Assembly: GCA_009823395.1 (NCBI GenBank)
Contig: CM020508.1
Location: forward strand, 7,447,515-7,511,514
Direction: 5' to 3'
DNA: 64,000 bases
Source: Thamnaconus septentrionalis
Taxonomy: Eukaryota; Chordata; Actinopteri; Tetraodontiformes; Monacanthidae
Shown: positions 24,851 through 37,865 of the stretch, one piece after another
Position numbering within the stretch: position 1 is the first letter of the stretch
Layout of the letters: the number at the start of each line of letters is the position of its first letter
Translations under genes and position numbers: made by a program
The notes under the pieces: generated by a model
Database searches by the model: none
What the model saw: only the letters and a program-made list of their open reading frames with translations
What the model was told of the DNA's origin: nothing

Positions 24851-25210
24851 ATGTGCTCAGATTGGCATTCTACAGGCTATCACGGCATTGCAGTGCACGA
24901 CCTATTAATATTATGGTGGATTCCTACAGCAGGAAAACAAAAGACACTCAGATTCACATTCTGTGCCACTAGAACAGGACAATCAGAAGGAGGATTTCTG
25001 TCCCAAAACTGGACAGGCCTCAATGTTTTTGCCGCAAAATTATCAATAACATCAGCCTGTGGTGGTGGAGTTACAGAAAAAGATGGAGAAAAAGAAGAAA
25101 ATAGGGGGAAATTGTTTGTAAAGGACATTCTGGCAACTATAAGGAATCTGATTGGACAAGGCAACGTGCAAAAAGGACTATCAGCATTTTTGGAATTCAT
25201 CCATTTTTAA
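24851..25210 (+). other. 119-codon open frame of unknown nature
   Basis: The longest open frame in the window free of obvious simple repeats, with mixed composition. No splice-site pair, start context or family similarity supports a gene, and it reads antisense to the CELF gene. Treated as unproven. Confidence 0.08.
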
Positions 25211-25658
25211 TGGCTTTTCATTTATTGAACATTGCTTTTTTGCTTTTTTTCTTATTGTTTTTTTTTTCAACAAAGCTCCATCTTTTTATTAAAACATTAA
25301 AAGCAGCTGAAGGCTGCAACACCACCAGACCAGACCTGATCCCACAATCAAGACAAACACCGTGTTGGCTGCGAACACATCCAGCACAGAAATTGGCAGC
25401 ATGTTTTTTTTTCTTTTCTATACCTACACACACCTTTTTGCTTCAAGAAAAAAGAAGAAAAAAAAATCAGCACTGTCTTCCCTGAAAGAGGCGGCTCGCT
25501 CTTCCTGTCACCTCCCCGACGCCGGCTCCTCGTCTTCGATGCATATTTACGTGACAGAGAGTGGACCGGCCTGTATCCTCCTGCGCTTCCCTGTCACAGC
25601 AGGTGAGGTCTATAAAAAGAACGGCTCATCTTTGGGACAGACAGCCAGGCAAAGGTAA

Positions 25659-25683
25659 AAAATATATATATATATATATATAA
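25659..25683 (+). repeat. (AT)n microsatellite
   Basis: About 12 AT units in an A-rich context. Confidence 0.9.
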
Positions 25684-26027
25684 ATATAAAAAAAAGAGAT
25701 ATGGCTCATTTTCTTTGGCCCGGCACTCAAGCAAAGACAGTGAAATGCACTATAAATACAGTTTGGAGGGGCTGACATTTTTACTCCGGACCACAGTTGG
25801 ACTGCGAGCGGCTGAGGCAGCGCGCTCACTGATGTCCTTGCCTCGCCTGTGTGTATATCACTTTAAAGTGGCTATATTTTGCCATTTAGCGCTGACGTGG
25901 GCACATTTCTGGGGCTCAGCAGAGGCGGCGAACATCTGGACGGCGTTTAGGCTGTTTATAAAGACAGGAAGTCCTCTCTGACCTGATTTTCACACTTCAT
26001 TTAATGCCATGGATTGATGTCAAATCT

Positions 26028-26117
26028 GTGGTGTGTGTGTGTGTGTGTGTGCGTGCGTGCGTGTCTGTATGTGTGTGTGTGGAGGGAGTGAGGCGAGAGA
26101 GAGAGAGAGAGAGAGAG
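26028..26117 (+). repeat. Compound (GT)n / (GA)n microsatellite
   Basis: GT/GC-GT units at 26028-26081 followed by (GA)n at 26095-26117. The GA part is CU in the transcript. Confidence 0.93.
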
Positions 26118-26936
26118 AAAGCATGAGAGTGTCCATGTATTACTTATTTTTAACTTCACCGGCTTTGTGAGGACAAGCCATGGTGTGTGTGCGTGTGTGT
26201 GTGTGCACGTGCATGTGTGCATGCCACTTCGCAGCCTTAATAAGACCCATGACTTCCTGTTCCACCTGCATTCTGGGGACATGTTGTCTGCTCCTCTCTT
26301 TATTTTCCTCTTTATTCATGTGTGTGTGTGTTTGTGCACTTAAGTCCGAATTCCCAACAACAACAACATAAGCTCCCCAGGCTCGCACACACACACACGA
26401 GGCAAGGCCACAACTCGGATGCACTCCCGCGTTTCCTGCATTCCAGCCAAGCGGCAAAAAACAAAAAAAAAGAAAACTCTTCCGTTTTTTGTTTTTGTGC
26501 TAGCGCTTGAAACGAAACGCCGCAACTTAACATCTCCGGGCGGCCCTAATTATTGACCACATGCGCGCGGCTCGGAAGGAGCGTGCCATGTGCGTGTGTG
26601 TGTGTGTGTGTTCTTGTTTTTGTTTTTTTTTGGAGTGCCTTTCTCCCTTCTGCCAGCGACAGTTGGGTTCGTCAGGGGCCGGGCTAAAGAGAATAGCGCG
26701 TGGCCAGGGGGGAGGTGATTAGCATTCACATGGCACCTGTTGCCAGCCAGTGTGCCCGTGCAAGCCACAGATAATTACAGTGATTTTGTGGAGGAGAGGA
26801 GAGCAGGGGTAATTGTAGTCTTGGCAGAGCAGGGGGAGAGGAGAGAAACCAGGACAGCACTTTCACTATCTCACGCCGCAGAGCTACTGGGGAACAGACA
26901 CACCCACACACACACACATATACAACACTGGCTAAA

Positions 26937-26937
<1 letters not shown>

Positions 26938-26969
<32 letters not shown>
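26938..26969 (+). repeat. (CA)16 microsatellite
   Basis: Uninterrupted CA tract. A shorter one lies just before it (26900-26918). Confidence 0.96.
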
Positions 26970-26973
<4 letters not shown>

Positions 26974-27141
26974 AAAACCATAATTAAGCATGAGTTGTCA
27001 TAGCAACACTTTGTAAAAAGGGTCATAGCGTCGGGCTAAAGCGGCCGGATATTTAGAATTGCTGATAGAAATGCTGATGGCTGGATGTCTGCAGGCCTTC
27101 TGCAAGAAGACAACAACCTCCCTCCCCCTCCCCCACCACAT

Positions 27142-27159
27142 CACACGCACACACACACA

Positions 27160-27203
<44 letters not shown>
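27142..27203 (+). repeat. (CA)n microsatellite, about 62 bp
   Basis: CA tract with GC interruptions in its first third. One of the longest UG-repeat sources in the transcript orientation. Confidence 0.97.
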
Positions 27204-27205
<2 letters not shown>

Positions 27206-27359
27206 AAGAAAAACACCCCTCAGCCGCCCGCTCCCTTGGCAGGCCTGTTGTGCCATCACTTCAGCCATTACAAATGATGTTATTTAGCAAACGTCTGCCG
27301 AGACACCCGAGGGACGGAGGCGGTGGAGGCGGCGAGGGCGGGAGCAAAGGGGGGGTGCG

Positions 27360-27560
27360 TAAGGCGATGTATGATATTGCATAAAGTGTTAGCACAGTGT
27401 AAAGCTCCCAATGATTGGTGTTAAGGTTTTCATTACACGCAGTGAGTAATTGCTTGTCACTCGCAGCCCGGCGTATCCCACAATCATCCTCACTTCTGTG
27501 CCATCAATCAAGCGTTTAAGAGCTGATGACTCGGCTCACATTTAAAGCAGGGCAGGCCGA
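27360..27560. promoter_or_regulatory. Conserved-looking non-coding block (candidate)
   Basis: TATGATATTGCATAAAGTG, CCCAATGATTGGTG (palindromic CCAATnATTGG-like core), TTTTCATTACACGCAGTGAG, TAATTGCTTGTCACTCG and CATCAATCAAGCG. Unique sequence, with no repeats. Confidence 0.3.
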
Positions 27561-28367
27561 GGCACAATGCACTGGGGAGAGTCATTGTTTGCTTCGTTAC
27601 TCCGAGGAGCTCAGCCACTGTGGGCGAGCGTGCGTGTGTGTGTGCGTGTGTGGCTAATTGAGCCTGCGCACGCAGAGAAGAAATAAGTTGGGGACGTGGT
27701 GTTGCCTCGCTAAGTAGCACCTCATCCCTCGGCTCGTAGCATGTTAGCCAGGCGTGCAGCTTACACAGCACACCTCGGGGCAAAGACAAATAGTGCACCG
27801 TTCACGCTTCTGCGTGTGTGTTTGCGTGTGTGTGTGTGGCGGGGTGAGGGGGTAGGGGGCTGGCTATCGTACAAGTGCGTGGCTCAAACTTGCTGAGTGA
27901 AAATGGACAAACAGCACGCTAATCCAAATGTATAGTGGGTGCTGGACCAAGGTAAGTCAGGTATGAAAAAAAGAAAGACGGTACGCAACACCAGGTGGCC
28001 CCGATGACTCGTGACGTTTCGAGCTACCACCTCCCCCTCAGATGTTAAAGCTACTGTCGAGACAGACGGCATACTGAAAAGGTATGTCATCAACACACAC
28101 CTGCTATGTGTCAGCCCCAATCATTAAACAACTCTCCTTGCACATTAGACAACGTACACACAAAAGTATATGTACACAAAATATACATCTAATATGAATT
28201 TCATATAGGAGTTCAGGCTTTCTGGGCCGTCATAACACGTAATACACTCATTAGAGGCGCTAGCCAAACTGACAAAGACAAAAAGACAATTAAAAATGCA
28301 AATCAAAACTTACTGGGACTGAGTTTAAAATTTAATAAGCTCCATGTTGACTGTAATGTAGGCCAAT

Positions 28368-28370
<3 letters not shown>

Positions 28371-28398
<28 letters not shown>
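28371..28398 (+). repeat. (CA)14 microsatellite
   Basis: Uninterrupted CA tract. Confidence 0.96.
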
Positions 28399-28554
28399 TT
28401 AAAATATACACACTTCATTTGGATGATACTCCAACTTTCTCTTACCGCTCCAACAACAAGCTCAGTGATCTGACAGTTGCGGCAAGTTCTCATTGATTAT
28501 ATCTGCACTCGTGACCAGGAGGACATGAGGTAAATAAACAGCCTCTAACTTGCA

Positions 28555-28555
<1 letters not shown>

Positions 28556-28586
<31 letters not shown>
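28556..28586 (+). repeat. (CA)15 microsatellite
   Basis: Uninterrupted CA tract, about 160 bp after the previous one. Confidence 0.96.
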
Positions 28587-28587
<1 letters not shown>

Positions 28588-28870
28588 CCCGATCTCCCCC
28601 GGTCTAGAGGAGAAATGCAGAAGGCAGGAATGTGACAGGAGACGAGAATGAGAAAGAGTCTGGGAAGAAGAAGCTCACCATGCCAGTCAACCAAATGATT
28701 TGCTCAGTAAAGTAAAACTCAAGTGGAACAACAAGCAAACTCTCCGGAGGGGCCGGAGCCATCATCTCTACACCACCCCCCACCCCTACCACCCTTCTCC
28801 AACCACCCCAAGTCCCCCCCATTACTTCTTATTCGAACCGAATCTCAAGCCTGGTTTGACAGCAATAAAG

Positions 28871-28903
<33 letters not shown>
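28871..28903 (+). repeat. (TGC)11 / CTG trinucleotide repeat
   Basis: Eleven TGC units on the plus strand, CAG-type in the minus-strand transcript. It is followed by GGCAGGCAGG, then a T-rich run and a C15 homopolymer (28995-29009). Confidence 0.97.
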
Positions 28904-29039
28904 ACAGGCAGGCAGGTAGAGTTAGTGCTTTCTTTTCCTTTTTTTTCTTCTTTTTTTTTTTACATATTACTTCAGACTGAATCCCCGTCAAGCACCCCCC
29001 CCCCCCCCCACCCCCTACCCACCCACCTCGAAGAAAGTG

Positions 29040-30860
29040 CATTTAAGTTTAAGATACAAAGGGCAATAAGGTGCTAAACAAATACAATTTGCTTAAGGTA
29101 GAAAGCTTAAATTACAGTGGTATAGTTACCTTTTTGACCAAAAGTCAGCGAGGCAATCGTTTTTTGATTCAGCTGGCACCTCCGTCAGCACCTTTGCATC
29201 ATGACCTCTCCAAACTGACTATGCACAAAGACTGAATGATGTGCTGAATGATGTGTGCAGCCTCTGTTCGGAGAGCCAAGACAGGAGGACGGACGGCCTC
29301 ACGATGAGCAAGAGCCGGAGCCAGCAAGAGGCAAACAGGTATTCATGTGCAGCAGAGAGCAACACGGTCACGTCCACGACTGAAACCTTTTCTATTAGTC
29401 CAGCTTAGTTCAAGCCAGGGTTTCCAGTGAAGGTGTATGTTGACAGCATTGTTGAATGCAGAGAAGATTTGCGTGCATGCGTGCGCAGGATGAATTCTGT
29501 TCCACTTTTACGTTGCACTTTGATCAACTACACCTTCTAAGCAACGTCACGTGAGTTTAATATCCACCCACCAAAAATAAAAAAAAAAGCTGGTCATCTA
29601 TTGGATGAAAACAGGAAACAGAAATCCATTTTGTGAATTACTCCCATTCCAAAGCAGAGGATAAAATGTCAATATACTTTGTGCAAGTACTGAGAAGGTG
29701 CTCATTGGTGAGGACATGAAGGAGATTTGGGTTGAGCTGAAAATTTGGGACATATCAGTAGCATTTCCGCTGGTTCTTGGATCAGCAAAGGTGGCCAGCA
29801 GCGTTTTGATCAGACCAATATTTTTCCAATTTTTCAACGGTGACACCGTTCCAACTGTTTCTTGAGCCATTCAATGCTTCATTTCCTACCTCCGCTTCAG
29901 AGCAAACCAGTTTTCTGCAGCTCGTCTGAGGAAACAGCGGTCGGTCAGAAGTGGCCAATCAGCTCTGGTGTGAATGCATCCTGCAGGTGGCTGCCTGCGG
30001 TTCAGAGCTGAAAAACAGCTCATTACGGGCGAGCCAGTATTGTTGACGGAGCCACAGGTCCTTCGTCATCTCCCTCTGATTTGATGTGCTGGACTCAGCT
30101 GCGCTGAGGAGACGGTGCTAGCCGGTGACTGAGTTCCCTGTCCTATAACCCTCTGCCTGTGAAAGCTGCGGCGCAACAGGAGAGTAAATCCACCTTTCGG
30201 GCGCCACACTGAGACCTTCCATACCGCACGCCGATATAAATACACCCCATCCGTACTGCACAGGTGCAGGCGGAGAGCCGAGCTCGCCGCGGGGATGGCG
30301 GGTGCGGCGAGCGATTAAGGCCAGCGAACAGATGCCCACCTGCTCCCCCCCTGATCCTGGGCGATGCCGGGGTGCCCGGGTGTTGCCCCTGGGTGCCTTA
30401 ATACACCGTTTCCATCTGTTGCCTGAATATGAAGGGCAGCCATGTCAGAAAACGTGGCCTCCCCTCGCTCACTGTCTTCCAGATCCTCTCTTCTCTGAGC
30501 CAACCTGCCATTTCCAACCCACCAATCTGCGGCCGGAGGAAAATTGTACATTATCGAAAATAACCCGGCGTACGGCTTTCTCCTCTCTGAGCCATCGCAG
30601 GAAGAGTGGGGAGCGGAGGGGTGTTATTTGGGGCTAACAGACCAGCTCTGTGTCTGCGTGGCTTTCTCGACTGATGATCAAAGAAGAAGCCTGGATCGGC
30701 ACGCTGACCACAATGGCTGCAAACAGCAAAGTGCAGCACGTTTAAAGCTTTTTAAAATAAATAAATGAAGATATAAATTAATAAAAAGTAAAAGTCAATT
30801 GTAAATAGAACGACAAACACTGCAGTGAAATTACCAGCCGGCAGATAACAGCAGTTTTGA
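29040..30860. other. Intronic stretch without genes
   Basis: Mostly unique sequence with few repeats. It contains moderately GC-rich parts (29980-30480). No exon with splice signals and recognisable product was seen on either strand. Confidence 0.5.
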
Positions 30861-30869
30861 ATTTTTTTT

Positions 30870-31025
30870 TTTCTGCCTTTCCTTTACTGCAATTGTAAAG
30901 GATTATTATCAGCACAAAAGCCTGCCTTTATTCTAATTACCTTGTAAATAAACTTGCTTGGCATTACTTTTCAAGCCAATTACAGGCTGCCTAATGGAAG
31001 TGCTTAATTAGCAGACACTCTACCG
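30870..31025. promoter_or_regulatory. Conserved-looking non-coding block (strong candidate)
   Basis: Unique AT-rich sequence with CTGCAATTGTAAAGGATTA, TTATTCTAATTACCTTG, GGCATTACTTTTCAAGC, CCAATTACAGGCTGCC and GTGCTTAATTAGCAGACAC. Four homeodomain-type (TAATTA/CAATTA) cores lie within about 120 bases. Flanked by a T-run and a G-rich run. Confidence 0.35.
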
Positions 31026-32362
31026 GAAAAAAAAGAGAGAGAAAGGGACGGGGTGGGGGTGGGTGTCGGGGGCGGGGGGGCGGTGGTATGAAAAGGAGAA
31101 AAAGGGGAGAAAAAACGCTGGTGGGGGGAGGGGCTGCATTCACTGTGTAATTATACAGTCATCAGATGTTTTTCTTTTTTTCCATCCCGGTCTTTCCACC
31201 CAGACTCCTTTTTGCTGTTTTGCAACGGTGCCACAAAAGAGGTCGGCCCTCCCTCTCCTCTCGCTGTGTCTGTTAAGGAGGCAGCTGACAATGGAGCACT
31301 CAGCAGGCGGTGACCCGGACCCCCTAATAGCGCCGAGGCAGCCGTGGCCCTCGCAACGGGAGGACAGGGGCGGAAAAAAAAAAGGACACAGAACATTACG
31401 GCATGTTGCCCAGCTCACAGCCACCAGCACGCCTTCCAAACTTAAACCCTTTATAAATCTCCGGTTCACAGCTCCCTGCACCCAATTATCAAGCCATTAA
31501 ACAGTGATGTAACCGGCGCCTCGACGGACCGGTCACCCCTGCATAACAACTCACTCCGCATTGATTCGGACCAGCAGGACTCTGCTGCTTCCAGCACGCC
31601 GGTCCACGCACCTGATTGTTTGGCACAAAAGGTTGCGGCCGGCTGGCGGCTGGCCGGGCGGCAGGGATGTTTCACTTCAAAAAATGGTTCTGGAGTTATG
31701 TTTGAAGGAGGGCAAAAAAAAGGAAACTTCTTTTCCCTATTAGCGGCTGCCGTGTTTGGGATAATGGCAGGCTTTTGTGGTGACTGTCTCAGCAAGTCTT
31801 ATTATTATAATTAGAGTCCATTTTCCCCTGACAGCAAGCTGTAGAAGGGGACCGGCCCTCTGTCACTGGCAGAGGATGTTCCAGCCCCTGGAAAAGTGCC
31901 TCCTGAGAGGGGGTTGGGACTAAGTAGGCAGCATCCAGCAGATTCCTTCCGCCTTTTTTTTATGTTTTGTTGTTTTTTCTTTTCTTTTTTTGTCAATGAA
32001 TAACGTTGGCGAGCGTGCAAACACAATCTACAGAAGGAGCAGGAGCAGCGTGGAGCCCTCCTCGCTGCCGGCGGCTGAGAAAATTGAGCGCACGGACTCT
32101 CGCTTGGCATTGCTACTGACTGGGACGCGCCGTGCCGCCGCTAAAGCCCTAAAGAAACGCGTTAGAGAAGAAAGGAGGGTGTGTGACGGTATCGGGGGGG
32201 CGCAAGCGTCGAGTCGACCAGTGGCAGGACGTGGCCGCGGCCAATTCCACGGCGGGAGGCGAGAAATATGTTTCTTCAGTTGCGACTGTTATCAGGCGCA
32301 GCGCATCACAGTGGGGGGGCTGGTAAGATGGGGCTGGGATGAGGCGGGGGGTGAGAGGCTGT

Positions 32363-32379
32363 GGGGGGGGGGGGGGGGG
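32363..32379 (+). repeat. G17 homopolymer
   Basis: Seventeen consecutive G bases. Confidence 0.9.
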
Positions 32380-32408
32380 TAAAGAGAGGTGTGATTACAG
32401 ATATGTTA

Positions 32409-32413
<5 letters not shown>

Positions 32414-32442
<29 letters not shown>
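32414..32442 (+). repeat. (GA)14 microsatellite
   Basis: Uninterrupted GA tract; CU in the transcript. Confidence 0.95.
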
Positions 32443-32446
<4 letters not shown>

Positions 32447-33283
32447 TACCCAGAGAGATTAGACACTCATCATTCACCGAGGGCTGGTGGGGGTTGGGGT
32501 GGGAGCAGAGCAGGAGGACACAAGTGGAGAGAGATGGCCGCCGCCGCTGCCATCATGGTGGCTGTTTTGGGGCTTTAATATGAGAATTCGTCCGGCATAA
32601 TTGCGTTTCGGGGCCCCTTATCCTCGGCTGCATCAGGCCTCGTTTGGCGACAGTTTCGGGCTCCTTATCTGCTGCCATTCTCTCCCTATCCGGACCCAAT
32701 CAAATTTGCTCCGGCTAGCGAGGGGACAGGCAGGACCGAATACAGTACACCGATAAGGGAGGGAGGGAGGAAACTTGTATTTTTTTTTTATTTTATGATG
32801 GATTTTTTTTTTCTTTTCTTTTTTTTTCTAATTTTGAAATGAACAGTTTGCTGGGTTTGCGCGCTTATCTTGCTTTCATTAGCCGAGTGTCACAGCGCGA
32901 GGGCAGTTCGCAGGCGGAGGCCCTGGGATGGCAGGCAGGCAGGCAGGAAGGTATACGGGAGAAAGGGAAAATGTGCGAGCAATTACATCGCAAAAAATAA
33001 AAAATAAAAAACTAATGACATTTAACACGTAGAGAAGGTCTAGACGAGCAACGTTTGACATTACGGGTTGTTTATTATTCATTCGCAGGGAGCCCACGTC
33101 CCCTCATTACCCAGCAATAAGAAAAACCTCCATCCACCTTCTGAGAGACGCAAACCTTTGAACAGACGGCGCCGACTCAGGGAGGGGGAGGGGTGTGGGG
33201 AGGGGGGCGGGGTCACGCAGGTAAGGTAAAGAGATATAGAGGCAGTTTGGGATGTCTCAATGTTGTGACGGAGCCATCCGAAG

Positions 33284-33285
<2 letters not shown>

Positions 33286-33350
<65 letters not shown>
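33286..33350 (+). repeat. (GT)32 microsatellite
   Basis: About 65 bases of uninterrupted GT, the longest GT tract in the window; CA in the CELF transcript. Confidence 0.98.
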
Positions 33351-33351
<1 letters not shown>

Positions 33352-33879
33352 CACTGCATGCAGAATCAGCGCAGGGTCGCACTCAGGAGGGACCGTGAAA
33401 GATGAAATGTAAAATAAAATATAGAAAAGGGTAATATATTCATACTCAACAATGCAGGGTCGTATACAAGTGCAATGATTCAGCTGCAGACGCCTCTTTG
33501 CCTGGCTGCCGTTTTCTTATTTATTTATTTATTTCATTTATAAGTACGTGATTAAAATTCCCCCAACATCACCCCGGCTGCACAGGAACCAAAAAAAAAA
33601 AACGTGGCGCATATGTGAAGCACAGTTCTTGTGTTTTCCGAGGCAGGAGGGGATTAGCGGAATTAAATTATTATGATGCTCTGTGTCCATTAGTGGGGAA
33701 TAACACGATGCATCGGCCACCTACCAGGGGCCCAGAGCAGAAAACACGGCCGTGCACGGCCCACGCAACACATGTGCGTGCGCGCGCGCGGGGCACAACG
33801 CACGCTTTACAAAACGCGCCATTGTGTAGGAGGCCTGCGAGCTGCCTGTGCAGTTTCCCCCCCCCATTTTAAAAATGCA

Positions 33880-33970
33880 TTCTTCCCTGGACCATAAAAA
33901 AATTGCCTCCTCCACGCTTAAGATATTTCCTGCCATTTTCCAGGCATTAGTCATGGCCCTGTCTGAAAGA
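33880..33970. promoter_or_regulatory. Conserved-looking non-coding block (candidate)
   Basis: TTGCCTCCTCCACGCTTAAG, ATATTTCCTGCCATTTTCC and AGGCATTAGTCATGGCCC in unique sequence before a GGAA-rich repeat. Confidence 0.2.
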
Positions 33971-34149
33971 GAAAAAGACGGGAGGAAGGAAGGAAGGAAG
34001 GCAGGAGAAGAAGGAAAACACAGAGCGGAGGGGTGGCAATGTAAACGTTGCACGTCGGCGTGTTTGCACGAGCGCTGCAGCAGTTTGCAGAATGTGGAAT
34101 TTGCATAGGAGTTTGTGCGAATGTCAGTCTTCAAAAGCAGCTATATGGA

Positions 34150-34395
34150 ACGAGCCATTCTCCTCTCATTGTTTGTTTAAATAATTTATTAAAGAGCAAA
34201 GGGGAGGGAGGGGGAGGGATAGGTGGGGGTGTGGGTGTAGTGGGGTGGGGGCAGCCAATTGAATGGTGAAATTAAATAAGCACACATTGATAAATTCGCA
34301 AGTTAAGGAGAATCCCTCCGGGCGCATGGATGGATTTGAATTTCATGCCTAATTTATGCAAAAATACAAAACACAATTACACTTGCCTCGCCTGC
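34150..34395. promoter_or_regulatory. Conserved-looking non-coding block (candidate)
   Basis: Two AT-rich unique parts separated by a G-rich run. The first has TTGTTTGTTTAAATAATT (forkhead/TAAT cores). The second has CCAATTGAATGGTGAAATTA, AATAAGCACACATTG, TGCCTAATTTATGC and AACACAATTACACTTG. High homeodomain-core density. Confidence 0.32.
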
Positions 34396-34399
34396 AAAA

Positions 34400-36290
34400 A
34401 AAAAAAAAAAAAACACGTGCTCTTGCGGAGCAATGTAAGCGAACACGTTCTGCGGCGCTGGATCGAGGCGAAAGACGGCGGCGTCTTGTACACGCTTTGG
34501 CTGCGAAAAGCCATTTTTTCTGCACGACACAGTTTGTCTCGGCATTAATTAAACATGAAGGCACGTATGAGGGTGCAGTTTGTCTTAGCGCTGATAGGGG
34601 AGGGAGATAAGATGCACGCAAGGAGAACAACAACAACGACGACAACATCATTTTTGCGTGGCAGAAACTCAGCGGCTGCTCTTATCTGGTTACCTTGAGG
34701 TGTCACGGTGCTCGGAGAGACGCCACGTGGCCAGAAGGCTTTGAACGGCAGCGCGCAAAACCTTCAAACTTCTCATTAATTTCAGCGCTCTCGCAGTGAA
34801 GCCGCTTCAAAGTTGATGCAAGAGCTGCTCCACAAATAATAAAAAAGGGGATTTTAGGGAGCGGGGGGTTGGAAAATGTGCGTGGCATGTTATCAACAGA
34901 GTGGCGCAGATTAGAAAACGAATTAAAAAAAAAAAAAACGATCTGGAATGAGCGCAAAGCTACATTTTGTTCCGAGCCTGCAGTTTGTCTATATTTGGAG
35001 GATAAGAACGTTTTAATAATGCAATCACGTTACACCGCCGCACTTCAAAGTATGAGTGAATCATCGCCCGGGGGTCGGGATTTAAATTCAGAATAAACGC
35101 GTTTGTGGATGACGGCAGGTAGCCGCGGATCCCGTCTGACAGGGCGGCAGCGGGAAGAGCAGAGCGCACGTGAAGGTTAGCGCGGCATCGCCGGGCATCA
35201 ATCTCCCCCGACAGACAGGCCGCCGCCGCGGACAGATGGAGGGAGCGGCTGAAGGGAGACTGACGGAGGGATGGAGGGAGGAGAAATGGAAGAGGGAGAA
35301 CCAACATTAGGGGAGTCCTCTCTTTCTCAGCCTGCAATTCAGATCGATAAGAGCTGCTGTTTAAAAAAAGTCAAATAAATATTCAATGCTGTACGAAATC
35401 AGATTCAGGACGAAGAGGCATTTTGACACATTTGATTTTGTTTCATCATGGGTTCATAGATAAAATTAAAAAAGTTAAAAATGAATAAATAAATCAATAA
35501 ATAAATAAGCAAAACAAAGACTGTTACAACATCAGTGAAGCTACTCTTGTAGCACCTCAATGCTTCAAAAATTTCCAATCCACACTGATGCTCTCATCAC
35601 CCCTGACGGGGGTGTCATTCTCATTCCCATGTTTTTTTAATGGCCCTCTCCAAGTTCCACCTCACTTTAAATCCTGGCAAGCCACCACCTTCACCTGAAG
35701 TGATAGAAGACATTTTCGAAGCTCATTTGCGTAATGTTCAGAGGTGTTTATATTCACACAGCAGGCGAGCCGGTTGCTCATTTTCGTGGAAGTTGGCAAC
35801 GGGGACGTTTTTTGTTTTTTTTTCCGAGTGGAAACGAAAAAGGATCCCTGAGCCGAGTCGAGCGATCCGTGGGAGAGGTCGGCGAGTTGAGAGAGCGACA
35901 GAGCGAGTCATGACACACCTGTCACACCTCTGACAGACAGAGAGGCGAGATTGGGCGAAGGGGATGACAATGAAGAGGAGGAGGAGGGGGTGGTGAGGTG
36001 AGAAGAGAGAAGAAGATTCCCATCCCAACTGAAAAAAAAAAGAAATAGGGAAGCGAAGGCGGGCAGTCTGCGGTCTGAAACGTGATAGAGTGAGAGATGG
36101 ATGGGCTGGAGGAGCCGGTGAGTCACTCGCTGATCTGCTGCATGCAGGAAGTGGGACGTGGATGGAAGAGGGGGACGGTGGCTGAGGTTCCATTTTTTTT
36201 TCCTTTTCATGGTCTATTTGCTTTTGCGGACTGCGGGGCTCAAACACCCTCCCCGTCATGAGCAGGCGGCGCAAATACATGTTTGCAAGC
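34400..36290. other. Intronic stretch without genes
   Basis: Unique DNA with an A17 run at 34396-34412, a purine-rich patch at 35200-35300 and a (AAAT)n-like patch near 35475-35512. No exon recognised. Confidence 0.5.
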
Positions 36291-36300
36291 TAGGACGTAA

Positions 36301-36301
<1 letters not shown>

Positions 36302-36362
<61 letters not shown>
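36302..36362 (+). repeat. (CA)30 microsatellite
   Basis: About 61 bases of uninterrupted AC/CA; a long UG repeat in the CELF transcript. Confidence 0.98.
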
Positions 36363-36364
<2 letters not shown>

Positions 36365-36586
36365 AGTGCACCAGTTCGTACGTACGTAGCTGCAGCGTCG
36401 CCAACAACGCGGTGGGGGGGGGGGAAGACGCACGTGTGCGCACGTGCAGTGTACATATCAGCCGGTGCACGGCGTGGACCCACTATTACACGACGGCTGA
36501 ATTATTAATAAAAAAGAAACTAGTGGCGTTACACTTAGCATGTCCTGAGTGGTTTGGAACACGCTTTCAGACGAGGTGAGCAAACG

Positions 36587-36590
<4 letters not shown>

Positions 36591-36625
<35 letters not shown>
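36591..36625 (+). repeat. (CA)17 microsatellite
   Basis: Uninterrupted CA tract. Confidence 0.97.
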
Positions 36626-36627
<2 letters not shown>

Positions 36628-36999
36628 CATGCACACGCGCAGCCGCACCAGTGGAGACACACATTCCCAGTTTTCCTTCTAAGCCATTTAATCCCTCATC
36701 GACCCACTCACTTTCAGGGACTCTCTGTTGCACTGCGCTGCCTAATAGTCTCTTTACTTTTTTTTTGTAGGCAATTTTTTTTTTGCAGGCAGGCAGGCAA
36801 GCAAAAGGCTCTCCACTCCTCTTCCATGCTACTCCTCTCTGCTTTTATCAAGAGGAACCTCCCATCCTCCCATCCTTTGCTGTAGCTCCACCCCCTCCCC
36901 TCCCCTCGACCACCACCACCTCCACCTCCACCTCCAGTCATGTAGGACCTGCTGGATGTGGAACCACCTGCCACTCGTGTCACACTCCCTCTCTTGCTT

Positions 37000-37003
<4 letters not shown>

Positions 37004-37044
<41 letters not shown>
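37004..37044 (+). repeat. (GT)20 microsatellite
   Basis: Uninterrupted GT tract. Confidence 0.97.
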
Positions 37045-37046
<2 letters not shown>

Positions 37047-37865
37047 TTTAGTCACCTTTCTGTCCCCTTTCCTCTAACAGTGACAGAATGTCTTCCTCAT
37101 CTTCAGCCGCAGCCCACAGACGACAGCAGCAGCGGCAGCAGCGGCAGCGGCAGCCCCGTCTGCTTATGTAACCGTCAGCTCCAGAACCTCAGATGCTGAG
37201 CTTCCTCTCAGTGTCCCTCTTTTGTTGTTCCCAGTCTCGGCTGCTCTTAAAGCACCAGAACAACATTCTCCCCCAGCAGCTGTGTTTCCCTTTTTTTCTT
37301 TGCACACATTCCCCTTTTAATGCCTTTTTGTATTACAATCTCTCTCTCTCTCCTTTGCATCTCATAGCCTCGTTCTCGCCCCCCTCCACCCCCACCCGCC
37401 TATTTCGCTGTCTGCGCTCATTTTCATTTTCTCTTGTGTCTTTCCACTCACATGCTCTCCTCCTTGTCACAGGCAACCCCCCACCCTCCTTCCTTTACTT
37501 TCTGTCTTTCACCTCCATCCTGTTCCTCGCGCTCTCCTCTCTCTCTCGCCCTCCCCCTCCCTCACGCCTCCGAGATGGGAATCACACAATGCCAGTGAAG
37601 GCTGAGAGGAGAGGAGAGAGGAGGGGGAGTGGCATAGTGCCAATTCTACATAGTTTTCACACTTCTGCCAGTGAGGATGCACGAGGGAGCAGTGCAATGA
37701 TTGGGAGGTGGAAGCGGTGGCGACATTTGTCAAACGCAGGGAAAGGGGAAACAGTCAGTAAATGTACTGGCAGGACTTTAGTCCGAACATTGGTCACCTC
37801 AATACATGTCTGACGATGCTAATACCCCTGATATTAAGGATGGAGCCGTGCTTAGGTTCTCCTCT

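Noticed and set aside
24851..25210. 119-codon repeat-free frame
   Set aside because: Kept only as a low-confidence note: no family, promoter or splice evidence.
37193..37813. 206-codon frame, the second longest in the window
   Set aside because: First two thirds are C/T-rich low complexity; no similarity or splice sites recognised.
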